Shown here piece after piece: positions 6,784 through 14,299 of a stretch of DNA of 36,068 nt. A program made the translations under genes and the position numbers. The notes below the pieces were generated by a model that had not been told where the DNA came from, made no database searches, and saw nothing but the letters and a program-made list of their open reading frames with translations. The first letter of the stretch is position 1. The number at the start of each line of letters is the position of its first letter. This DNA comes from Spirochaetota bacterium (GTDB lineage: Bacteria; Spirochaetota; Spirochaetia; SPDA01; JAJSAL01). The stretch covers positions 1 through 36,068 of the forward strand of contig JAJSAL010000018.1 in assembly GCA_024274705.1 (NCBI GenBank), given 5' to 3'.

Positions 6784-9113
6784 GTCCGCACCTCCGCCAT
6801 GTTCCCCAGAGCTTCCAGGACTGTTTCCGGTTTGATCGGGACGGATGTCACAGGAACTCCCAGGGCATGACACACAGCCGAAGCGATCGCAGCCTGGACA
6901 GAACACATAGCCGGTTCCCCAATACCCTTCGCACCATACGGGCCTTCCGAATGAGGGGTCTCCACAAGATGAATATCGATTTCAACATCCGAATCCATGG
7001 ATGTAGGAACTTTAAAATCCACCAAATTACCGTTCATGAGTTTTCCATCACGGTATATCATTTCTTCCAGCAGGGTATTACCGAGTCCCATGATCACTCC
7101 GCCTTCGATCTGCTGTATACACCCTAAGGGGTTGATTACCCTTCCCACATCATTCGCAGCACTTACCTTTATTACTTTTACATGGCCTGTGTCCGGATCG
7201 ACCTCTACTTCTGCTCCGTTTGCACCCATGAACCACATTATTGCAAGTCGTTCCGATTGGTTCGTCTCAGGGTCCGGTGCGTCCCAGATACCCGAGGTCT
7301 CAAAACTACCGAAACCCAGCAGAGGCGGTCCTTTTTTCAACAAACCGCTTTTTTTCAGCTCATCCACCTTGATGCTGTTTTTACCGGGATTGCCGGAACC
7401 ATCTTTTTCGAAAACAACACCATGTTCCAGAGCGACCGAATCCGGTATTACCCCCCAGACATCGGCAGCGAGATTCCTCACCTTGCTTTTCAGATCATTC
7501 ACTGCAAAGAGAATAGCATTTCCCATGTGAAAGGTAAGACGGCTGGAGGTTGTTGTTTTATCAGGCGGCACATTTTCCGTATCCACCATGGCCATGTTGA
7601 TTTTATCGATTGAGATCCCCAGTTCTTCAGCAACCATTTGAGGGATGACAGTAGTAACACCCTGTCCGAGTTCTGTTCCCCCCTGGGCTATCGTAAGGGT
7701 CCCATCCAGGTTCAGTTTTAGTGTTGCCGAAGAGTAGGAAGGTGTCCCGGTGAATTTCAGAAACGTTCCAAGTCCTTTGCCCCGGAGCTTGCCTTCTTTT
7801 GTTACCCAGCCTGTCGGTCCGGTTCCCCACCCGATTGCTTCAGCGCTTTTCTCCAGGCACTCTTTTATACCGACACTTTTAAAAATCTCTCCTGTAGGGC
7901 CCCGATCTCCTTCGAGAAGGATATTTTTCAACCGCAATTCCAGGGGATCCATGCCCAGGGCTTTCGCAAGGGTATCCATCTGCGCTTCATGAGCATAGGC
8001 TGCCTCGGAAACGCCGAATCCACGGTACGCAGTACCAAGCTGCTTATTTGTACACACCGTATACCCGTCCACCTTTAGGTTGGGAATTCTGTAGGGACCA
8101 GGCAGAATGATCGTGGCTTTTGAACACACCCTCGGGCCTGTAGTGGAATAGGCCCCGGTATCCCAGAACAGTTCCCCTTCAAATGCCGTGATGGTTCCGT
8201 CTTTTTTTGCTCCGGTTTTAACACGGATGCGTACCGGTGCCCGGACCACGCCGCCGATGAAATCCTCATGACGGTTGAACGTCATTTTAACCGGTCTTCC
8301 CCTGGATTTGAGCGCGAGAGCAAGTGCAATAGGTTCCGCCCTTAATTCCAGCTTGCCGCCGAAAGCGCCGCCGATGTGAGGAACGATGATCCGGACCATA
8401 TGCTCCGGCAGTCCTAAGGAAGCGGCAATTTCACTGCGGACATAAAAAGGAGACTGAGTAGCTGTCCAGACAGTAACTTTGCCCGAGGGGGCCACTTTTA
8501 CCGTAGCACTGTGGGGTTCAATCGGTGCATGACTGGTCATGGAATTCCAGTATGCATTTTCCACTACTACATCTGCTTCCCTGAATCCTTTTTCTATATC
8601 ACCTTTTCTTAATTTCGTGTGATCACAGATATTTGAATTTTCAACCGGGCGCGCACCGGTAAGCTGTTTATAATCATTCCAGTCATCGTGGAGCAACGGG
8701 CTGTCCGGCTTTACCGCTTTCATTACATCGTCAACGACAGGCAGTTCATCATAATCCATTGTAATCAGCCGCGCAGCCTCCAGTGCAATTTCAAGAGTAT
8801 CCGCAGCAACGGCAGCTACAGGTTCACCATAATATCTGACTTTCTTCACGGCTAAGAACGTTTGATCCTGAATAAACCTTCCGTAACTGTATGGTGCATC
8901 CTCTCCGGTTACAACAGCCCGTACGCCGGGAAGATCGACGGCCTTTGTCGTATCGACAGTTATGATCCTGCCATGGGGGACAGGGCTCCGGTACACCGCG
9001 GCATACAACTGTTTAGGTACGTGAATATCAGCAGCATACTCGGTTGTGCCGGTGACCTTGTCCAGCACGTCTTTCCGCATAACCGGTTTTCCTACAATAT
9101 TCAGAATCCTCAT
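6780..9113 (-). CDS. Molybdopterin-binding large subunit of molybdenum hydroxylase, set 2
   Basis: The 777-residue protein has the full length of a xanthine dehydrogenase-family catalytic subunit. Residues 1 to about 130 form the a/b hammerhead domain. The Mo-binding part shows GGAFGGKLELRAEPIALAL near 250, TAYRGFGVSEAAYAHEAQMD near 365, GTELGQGVTTVIPQM near 490 and, close to the C-terminus, GPYGAKGIGEPAM with the conserved catalytic glutamate. Adjacent yqeB and yqeC genes suggest a selenium-dependent member. Known family substrates include purines, nicotinate and other N-heterocycles or aldehydes, and I cannot choose among them. The start has an AAGGAAG ribosome site and lies 20 nt from operator 2. 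Confidence 0.93.
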   Translation of the reverse strand: MRILNIVGKPVMRKDVLDKVTGTTEYAADIHVPKQLYAAVYRSPVPHGRIITVDTTKAVDLPGVRAVVTGEDAPYSYGRFIQDQTFLAVKKVRYYGEPVAAVAADTLEIALEAARLITMDYDELPVVDDVMKAVKPDSPLLHDDWNDYKQLTGARPVENSNICDHTKLRKGDIEKGFREADVVVENAYWNSMTSHAPIEPHSATVKVAPSGKVTVWTATQSPFYVRSEIAASLGLPEHMVRIIVPHIGGAFGGKLELRAEPIALALALKSRGRPVKMTFNRHEDFIGGVVRAPVRIRVKTGAKKDGTITAFEGELFWDTGAYSTTGPRVCSKATIILPGPYRIPNLKVDGYTVCTNKQLGTAYRGFGVSEAAYAHEAQMDTLAKALGMDPLELRLKNILLEGDRGPTGEIFKSVGIKECLEKSAEAIGWGTGPTGWVTKEGKLRGKGLGTFLKFTGTPSYSSATLKLNLDGTLTIAQGGTELGQGVTTVIPQMVAEELGISIDKINMAMVDTENVPPDKTTTSSRLTFHMGNAILFAVNDLKSKVRNLAADVWGVIPDSVALEHGVVFEKDGSGNPGKNSIKVDELKKSGLLKKGPPLLGFGSFETSGIWDAPDPETNQSERLAIMWFMGANGAEVEVDPDTGHVKVIKVSAANDVGRVINPLGCIQQIEGGVIMGLGNTLLEEMIYRDGKLMNGNLVDFKVPTSMDSDVEIDIHLVETPHSEGPYGAKGIGEPAMCSVQAAIASAVCHALGVPVTSVPIKPETVLEALGNMAEVRT

Positions 9114-9132
9114 AGCGCTTCCTTGCTTATAT

Positions 9133-9175
9133 TATCGATTATCGATAGCGTAGCACCGGCGTATAATACTGTCAA
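9133..9175 (-). promoter_or_regulatory. Promoter and operator 2 (hydroxylase set 2 operon)
   Basis: On the minus strand TTGACA (9170-9175) and TACGCT (9147-9152) are 17 bp apart, and the perfect palindrome TATCGATTATCGATA occupies 9133-9147, touching the -10 box as in operator 1. The intergenic region is only 97 bp and is shared with the divergent HD gene. Confidence 0.83.
9139..9167 (+). promoter_or_regulatory. Possible divergent promoter for the HD-domain gene
   Basis: On the plus strand a perfect TATAAT (9162-9167) lies 17 bp from a weak -35 TTATCG (9139-9144), which falls inside the palindrome. A repressor bound there would block both directions. The -35 match is poor, so this is tentative. 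Confidence 0.4.
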
Positions 9176-9210
9176 CTGACAAGGTTCCGGATATATGGTA
9201 TGAACACACT

Positions 9211-9882
9211 ATGAAACCAAATGAAATATATGCTGAACTGAATCATCTCCTTCTGGAACCGGGGGTACAGGAACTCTACCAGACGGTGGAAGCGGCATTC
9301 AAGGCCCAGGACGCCATAGCACACAACTGGGAACACGTCCGCCGGGATATTGTGAACAGCGTTGAGATCGGCCTGCAAGAGGGTGCGGATATGGGTATCG
9401 TTATACCCGCAATAATCCTTCATGACATCGGGTATGTCACCCATCCCCATGAACCGGAACAGCACCCTATCAACGGATCCAGAGAGTGCTGCAGGTTCCT
9501 GGACGCCTGGACCCCTGAACAACGCACACTGATCTCCTCGTGTATCCTGAAACACAAAGGTAAATTCCCCGGTTTCGAACATTCGGAACCGGAAACCCTG
9601 GAAGAAAAAGTGGTGTGCGATGCAGACCAGGTGGATAAATTCGGCTGGATCGGGTTTATTCAGGTGGTAAAAGTGTTCGTTGAACACGGGACCAAAGGCC
9701 ATGATTTGTATAAAACGTTTCCCGGTATGGCCGGAGCACTGACACGCCGCAAATCCATCATGTTGTACACGGAAACGGGAAAACACCTGGCAGCAAAGCG
9801 AAGGGAACCGGATTTCATGGATATTTCAGAAAAACTTACCCGGGAACTCTACCTCTACGAGGAATGGAAAGAGCCCTTTTAG
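9211..9882 (+). CDS. HD-domain phosphohydrolase-like protein
   Basis: The 223-residue protein has the metal-binding signature of the HD superfamily: H in AHNWEHVRRD (near residue 40), the HD pair in ILHDIGYV (near 70), a histidine in ILKHKGKF (near 110), and D in VVCDADQVDKFGWIGF (near 135). It looks like the small, soluble YedJ/PgpH-like group that hydrolyses phosphate esters of small molecules. Other ATG codons just upstream (9195, 9200) run straight into stops, so 9211 is the likely start; the ribosome site is weak. It diverges from hydroxylase set 2 across operator 2 and converges on the GntR gene. Dephosphorylation of a pathway phosphoester is a guess from context. Confidence 0.82.
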   Translation: MKPNEIYAELNHLLLEPGVQELYQTVEAAFKAQDAIAHNWEHVRRDIVNSVEIGLQEGADMGIVIPAIILHDIGYVTHPHEPEQHPINGSRECCRFLDAWTPEQRTLISSCILKHKGKFPGFEHSEPETLEEKVVCDADQVDKFGWIGFIQVVKVFVEHGTKGHDLYKTFPGMAGALTRRKSIMLYTETGKHLAAKRREPDFMDISEKLTRELYLYEEWKEPF

Positions 9883-9907
9883 ATTCCTGCTCGTACCCTT
9901 CCCGGTT

Positions 9908-10594
9908 CTACTCTTCCGGACCGTCCCCGTCCAGGGATTCAAATACCGGTTTACTCCCGGTTTCGATGTGTTCCCTCATGGCATGGTCGATTCTTTCATG
10001 ATCCCGGGATTTGATCGCATCGATTACTTTTTGATGCCTTTTAGCCATCATAACCGGGTCCATGGTGGACAAGGTACCGGTCATCATCGACCAGCTCCCG
10101 AACTGCAGGTACTCATAGAGCTTGAGAATCAGTTTGTTATCTGAGGTTCTAATCAGGGTTTCATGAAAATTTATATTCAGTTTTATTCTTTTAGGAATAT
10201 CTCCCTCTTCACTTGCCTTGATCATCTCTTCACAGATGTTTTCCAGTTCCGAGATTTCATCATCGGTGATACGGTCTGCGGCCAGAGTCGCCGCCAGAGA
10301 TTCCAGGGCACCGCGAACGGTGTATACTTCAAACAGGTCCTGACGGGATAGTTTCCTGACGGTAATTCCTTTAAACGGCTCACTCTCGAGGAAACCCATG
10401 GCGATCAGGCTTCGCAGGGCTTCCCGGATAGATGTCTGACTTACGTTAAACTCTTTCGCAAGAGTGCTTTCAACCATTTTGTCACCTGGTTTGTATTTGT
10501 GGTGGAATATATCCTCCATAAGCTGTTCTTTGATCTGTTCGCTTATGGTTATTCTCACTACCCTCTTTGAACCTGTCTCTGGCATAGTACTCAT
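9908..10594 (-). CDS. GntR-family transcriptional regulator, FCD subfamily
   Basis: The 228-residue protein has an N-terminal winged helix (about residues 14-80: ISEQIKEQLMEDIFHHKYKPGDKM, then LAKEFNVSQTSIREALRSLIAMGFLE) and a C-terminal FCD ligand-binding domain with NFHETLIRTSDNKLILKLYEYL and spaced histidines in KRHQKVIDAIKSRDHERIDHAMREHIE. FCD regulators usually respond to small carboxylates or sugar acids. It is the only DNA-binding regulator inside the island and the natural candidate to bind the 15-bp palindromes. Its own upstream region has no such palindrome. An AGGAG site lies only 2 nt before the first ATG but 11 nt before the ATG at 10585, so the shorter start is possible. Confidence 0.9.
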   Translation of the reverse strand: MSTMPETGSKRVVRITISEQIKEQLMEDIFHHKYKPGDKMVESTLAKEFNVSQTSIREALRSLIAMGFLESEPFKGITVRKLSRQDLFEVYTVRGALESLAATLAADRITDDEISELENICEEMIKASEEGDIPKRIKLNINFHETLIRTSDNKLILKLYEYLQFGSWSMMTGTLSTMDPVMMAKRHQKVIDAIKSRDHERIDHAMREHIETGSKPVFESLDGDGPEE

Positions 10595-10705
10595 TACTCC
10601 TGCACGAGGGCAGCCGCCTGATCCGCTGCTTACTCTCTTATTATCAACATTGCATACTTTTTTACATTATTCAATTCACCAGGTTACAACGGGCACACCC
10701 AAAGG

Positions 10706-10740
10706 AAAAACCGGCGGAACCGGGCGGAACCGCCGGTTTT
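10706..10740 (-). terminator. Intrinsic terminator after the phosphohistidine-subunit gene
   Basis: An inverted repeat AAAACCGGCGG / CCGCCGGTTTT surrounds a GC-rich loop and on the minus strand runs into TTTTT. It lies about 45 nt beyond the end of the gene at 10785 and separates it from the GntR gene. Confidence 0.8.
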
Positions 10741-10784
10741 AAATCATGTTTCACTTTCGCGTTACCAGTCCAATAAGGTGCATT

Positions 10785-12470
10785 TTACCCCAGTATCGTT
10801 ACCACTCCGTTATCACCGTCAACCCTGATACGGTCGCCATCCTTGATGTCATTTGTGGCACTGCCGGTACCCACGACAGCGGGGATCATGAATTCCCTGG
10901 CTACCACGGCGGAGTGGGAAAGCACTCCTCCGGAATCGGTCACAATACCGGTGATTTTACTGAAAACGACAACCCAGGCGGGATTCGTCATGATACACAC
11001 AATGATATCACCCTGTTTTACCAGGTCGAATTCGTCAGGGCTTTTTACAACCCTGGCGATACCTTCAACCGTTCCGGGTGAAGCCGCCAGCCCCTGAATT
11101 TCTCCCTTGACTCCGCCTCCTGCCTGTTCACGCTCAAACTTCTCCGGATATCCCCAGAGAGTGTGATACGGTTCCTCGTACATATTCCACTGGGTAACAG
11201 TACCCACCCAGTCCCGGGGTTTGAACTTCAGGGCCTTTTCCCTCGCTGCCTTTGCATCTGCAATAATCGTACGGCCAGGGTAACCTTCAGGATCCCCGAC
11301 ATACCGCCGGAGCTGTTCGTACTCTAAGAACATGATATCTTCATCCCTATCGAGAAGACCCTCTGTTACCATCCTGCGTCCCACGGCAACCAGTACCATC
11401 CTCATCCGGGCATACGTACCCTGGTCAAAGTAGAAATGATGGTCCGGGGTCAAGGGAAACATCCTCAGGTGAAGATCCAGGGCATCCTCGAACTTTTTCT
11501 TATCTTCCTCCGGCTTGCCGGCAATCTTCGAGCGCAGAAATGCGATGGCCTCATCCTGTTCCTTGATACACTTGTCGTAAATGGTATTGTAGTCAAAATC
11601 CGACGTCAGGTAACTCTTGATCTGGTCATAAATCGGGGTCTGATCCTCTACATAGGTGGGATACATATACTCATGGGTATACACCGCCTTGTAACCGAAT
11701 TCTTTCGTATACTCCACAACCTTCTGCATAAAGGCTTTCCCGTTCGCGGAGGATTCAAGCCTGGAAACAATATCGGAAGCTTTATCAGCACTGGTAAAGA
11801 GGTCATTCAGATATGGATCCCCTTTAACCGCTTCCTTGAGCTGCCACAGGGCTTTCAGGCTATCCCAGTTCCTGTCTGCCCGGGAAACATTGACCTTACC
11901 CATTAAGTCCGGGTCTACGTCACCAATCAGCTCTTTCACAACGGCTCCAAACCCCATGGCTGCGGCGAACTGGGCCCAGTTCAGGATCCAGTGGAGACGG
12001 AAATGCCGTTCCTGAATATCCCACATCTCTTCCAGGAAAATCATCAGCTCTACCAGGGTTGCGTTTTCCATGTTAAAATTGTCGATATACTCGAAGTTGC
12101 GCAGTACCTCCGGTAAATATCGGTTTTCCCACCAATCCATGAAGTGAGTAGCATACGTGGGCATTATCCAGCCGTAATACTTTCCCGCTTCCGCGGCATC
12201 TTTTGGATCCCGGGGCTCAATCGCCGTATACACGTATCCGTTCACACGTTTTGCATGCCAATGCACACCGGAATCGATGTCAAACCGGCGGAACAGGTAA
12301 TCACAGGTGGGCCCCCACCAGCCGTGCATGCTGAAGTACATCGGGGAAACCGGGAACGGAATGTGATTGTCATCGTAAAACCAGAACAGTTTCTTTTCTT
12401 CTTCACTCTCCCACTCTACGGGGAAATCATCGTCTCCGTAAAAGTGAGCAAGTACTTTTGACGTATCCAT
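10785..12470 (-). CDS. PEP-utilising enzyme: central domain plus phosphohistidine domain (phenylphosphate synthase alpha-like)
   Basis: The 561-residue protein lacks the ATP-grasp module and consists of a large, mostly helical, Trp- and Tyr-rich region (about 1-440), then the mobile phosphohistidine domain (about 450-561) with VTDSGGVLSHSAVVARE and the predicted phospho-accepting His519, followed by IPAVVGTG and a C-terminal DGD-x-G-VVTIL. The size and content fit the 70-kDa-type subunit of phenylphosphate synthase and the C-terminal two thirds of rifampicin phosphotransferase. Its ATP-binding partner is most likely the product of 1482-2456. The LTPDHHFYFDQG segment near 340 is typical of the substrate-binding region of these phosphotransferases. 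The start is supported by GGAGG before the ATG. The phosphate acceptor is unknown. Confidence 0.84.
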   Translation of the reverse strand: MDTSKVLAHFYGDDDFPVEWESEEEKKLFWFYDDNHIPFPVSPMYFSMHGWWGPTCDYLFRRFDIDSGVHWHAKRVNGYVYTAIEPRDPKDAAEAGKYYGWIMPTYATHFMDWWENRYLPEVLRNFEYIDNFNMENATLVELMIFLEEMWDIQERHFRLHWILNWAQFAAAMGFGAVVKELIGDVDPDLMGKVNVSRADRNWDSLKALWQLKEAVKGDPYLNDLFTSADKASDIVSRLESSANGKAFMQKVVEYTKEFGYKAVYTHEYMYPTYVEDQTPIYDQIKSYLTSDFDYNTIYDKCIKEQDEAIAFLRSKIAGKPEEDKKKFEDALDLHLRMFPLTPDHHFYFDQGTYARMRMVLVAVGRRMVTEGLLDRDEDIMFLEYEQLRRYVGDPEGYPGRTIIADAKAAREKALKFKPRDWVGTVTQWNMYEEPYHTLWGYPEKFEREQAGGGVKGEIQGLAASPGTVEGIARVVKSPDEFDLVKQGDIIVCIMTNPAWVVVFSKITGIVTDSGGVLSHSAVVAREFMIPAVVGTGSATNDIKDGDRIRVDGDNGVVTILG

Positions 12471-12491
12471 ATTACCTCCACATCATATTGC

Positions 12492-12547
12492 TTCGATTAT
12501 CGATTATCGATTTTATCAATCTTCCACCAACATTCACGATCTGTCAA
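12492..12547 (-). promoter_or_regulatory. Promoter and operator 3 (phosphohistidine-subunit gene)
   Basis: On the minus strand TTGACA (12542-12547) and GAAGAT (12519-12524) are 17 bp apart. The operator (12498-12512, 14 of 15 positions) starts 6 bp downstream of the -10 box. It extends by a third TCGAT half-site at 12493-12497, giving a tandem with a 7-bp period. It separates this gene from the SDR gene upstream. Confidence 0.8.
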
Positions 12548-12589
12548 GAAAAAACGTACCGTAAGCAGACGAATTTTTTCACCACGATG

Positions 12590-13381
12590 TTACTGGATTG
12601 CGGTCAGACCCCCGTCCATATAGATAATCTGTCCGCTGACAAAGTCCGATACCGGTGCGGACAGGTACAGCGCCAGACCTGCCACATCCCGGGTCTCGCC
12701 CACCCTTCCGAGGGGAATCCGGGCGACCAGGGGTTTGAAAAACGCCGGGTCATCCAGGTATTTTGCCACCAGGGATGTACGGGTAAAGGTCGGCGCTATG
12801 CCGTTGACATTGATCTGGTGCTTACCCCACTCCGAAGCAAGCTGCTTGATCATCATGTTCAGACCGCCCCTGCCTGTACAGTAACTGATAAATCCCCTGT
12901 CTATCCCGAGCAGTCCCCGTACCGAAGTGATGTGGATGTGCTTCCCGCCGCCATTCGGAATTTGCCGTTTTGCCGCTTCCTTGGACAGGAAAAAGGCCGT
13001 TTTCAGGTTTACATTCATAATAAAATCCCAGTCCTCCTCCCGGTACTCTTCAGCTGCGTTTTCAATATGGGTCCCGATACTGTTTACCAGGATGTCGACT
13101 TTTTTATATTCCTTATGCAGGGCATCCATGAAGCTCTCTACAGCTGCGGCATCCTTTACCTGAAATTCCCGTCCCTCGGCCTCGCCGCCGGCTTTCCGAA
13201 TTTCAGCGGCAACGCCTTCTGCCTTCTCCAGGGTACGGCCGGTCAGGATAACCTTGCACCCGTAGGCTGCAAGTGCCTCACTGACAGCTTTCCCGATATC
13301 TCCGGCCCCGCCGGCAACGAGGGCGACTTTCCCCTCCAGCGAGAGCAATCCCCGAAACATTTCCAGTCTGTTCATGTTCAA
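12590..13381 (-). CDS. Short-chain dehydrogenase/reductase with Arg in place of the catalytic Lys
   Basis: The 263-residue protein is a classical SDR related to gluconate 5-dehydrogenase-type enzymes. The cofactor loop is GGAGDIG (24-30), the NNAG region appears as VNSIG (99-103), catalytic Ser is S153 and Tyr is Y167, and the C-terminus has VSGQIIYMDGG. The usual YxxxK reads Y167-CTG-R171, so the lysine that lowers the tyrosine pKa is replaced by arginine (AGG instead of AAG/AAA). It may have altered or reduced activity. It is the last gene of the cupin-led operon, 5 nt after the HPrK-like gene, and no terminator is obvious before the next promoter. Confidence 0.87.
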   Translation of the reverse strand: MNMNRLEMFRGLLSLEGKVALVAGGAGDIGKAVSEALAAYGCKVILTGRTLEKAEGVAAEIRKAGGEAEGREFQVKDAAAVESFMDALHKEYKKVDILVNSIGTHIENAAEEYREEDWDFIMNVNLKTAFFLSKEAAKRQIPNGGGKHIHITSVRGLLGIDRGFISYCTGRGGLNMMIKQLASEWGKHQINVNGIAPTFTRTSLVAKYLDDPAFFKPLVARIPLGRVGETRDVAGLALYLSAPVSDFVSGQIIYMDGGLTAIQ

Positions 13382-13386
13382 TCTCC

Positions 13387-14274
13387 TTATATCAACTTTT
13401 CGGCTTCATCGAACAGGATCCGTGGAGTTTTTGCCCGAATCACGAAATAGGGTTTGTTCTCTGCAAACCGGCTTACGAAATTCCCCCGCTTCTGCCTTAA
13501 GTAGTCGGTATCGACGATGGGCATAACCAGTCCGCCGGGAGATAAGAGCTGATTCAAACCGAAATAATTCATCACCGAGTGAAAGGTCTGGTACTCCCGC
13601 TCAAACCGGTTCATCTCCACGACTTTTGTATCAAAATGGCCGTCGATTCCCGGCATGATTACCAGGTCTACCGGGGCGGGATCATTAAAATTAATGAACT
13701 CCGGCTCTTTATCAAAGAACTTGGCAACACCCTGGTCCTGGCTCGGCAGGTCTGCCCGTTCGGTGCCCTTCGCCCTCATGCGGAGGTATACATTTTTTGA
13801 ACCCATCACAACGATACCGTCATCATCGGTAACAGTGGTTTCCGTGGAAACGATCTGCCCGCCACGGCGGCACCCTTCGATCTGGCTCATGCTCTTTCCG
13901 TGGTTGTTTTCCCCTCCGAGAAACAGAATCGTTTTCCCCTTGTACCGGACAGCGGAGCTGTGGAAAGGATGGAGACCTGCTTTATCCATTTCGAATGCCA
14001 GCATGGCTACACACACCTTGTTCAACTCTCCCTGCTCCCACCGGCCGTCCAGAAAAAGCTGACCACCTTCGTACCGGATGCCTTTTTCTGCCGTTTCCCT
14101 GTTCCAGATGATGTCCGGTTTAGATTTCTTAATCTCTTTACGGGATTGAGCCGATGCCAACCGGTAATTCAAAAATGTCATTTCATCCAGGATGGTGTCC
14201 TGGTCGGTTGCACCATGCATATCGATTCTGAGCACTGCACTGCCGCTCATCAATTCTTCGCATAAGATTCCCAT
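13387..14274 (-). CDS. HPr kinase/PEPCK-fold P-loop protein of unknown function
   Basis: The 295-residue protein is not a known enzyme to me. It has the pattern of the HPr-kinase/PEP carboxykinase fold: HSSAVRYKGKTILFLGGENNHGKS, where H105 precedes a Walker A loop GENNHGKS (121-128), followed by IVSTETTVTDDDGIVVMG, with acidic residues 150-152 in the place where HPr kinase has its second metal-binding Asp pair. The N-terminal 90 residues and the C-terminal half have no motif I recognise. There is no HPr gene near. Its place between the zinc dehydrogenase and the SDR suggests a small-molecule kinase for a pathway intermediate, but a regulatory protein kinase cannot be excluded. Confidence 0.7.
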   Translation of the reverse strand: MGILCEELMSGSAVLRIDMHGATDQDTILDEMTFLNYRLASAQSRKEIKKSKPDIIWNRETAEKGIRYEGGQLFLDGRWEQGELNKVCVAMLAFEMDKAGLHPFHSSAVRYKGKTILFLGGENNHGKSMSQIEGCRRGGQIVSTETTVTDDDGIVVMGSKNVYLRMRAKGTERADLPSQDQGVAKFFDKEPEFINFNDPAPVDLVIMPGIDGHFDTKVVEMNRFEREYQTFHSVMNYFGLNQLLSPGGLVMPIVDTDYLRQKRGNFVSRFAENKPYFVIRAKTPRILFDEAEKLI

Positions 14275-14299
14275 ATTTCTTCTCCCTCTGAATGTAGTT

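Noticed and set aside
1..9113. Purine or uric acid degradation cluster
   Set aside because: Hydroxylases with selenium maturation genes suggested it, but none of the ring-opening, amidohydrolase or carbamoyl-transfer genes of those clusters is present.
10785..12470. Rifampicin phosphotransferase (antibiotic resistance)
   Set aside because: Resistance enzymes of this type are single chains with the ATP-grasp domain attached; here the halves are split and coregulated with catabolic genes.
12492..12512. Tandem TCGATTA units as a repeat array or CRISPR-like element
   Set aside because: There are only three units of 7 bp, placed at a promoter, with no spacers; the operator reading explains them.
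12458..13450. A 330-codon open frame on the plus strand
   Set aside because: It lies opposite the SDR gene and its promoter, has no family features, and is rich in Cys, Pro and His as antisense frames of GC-rich genes are.
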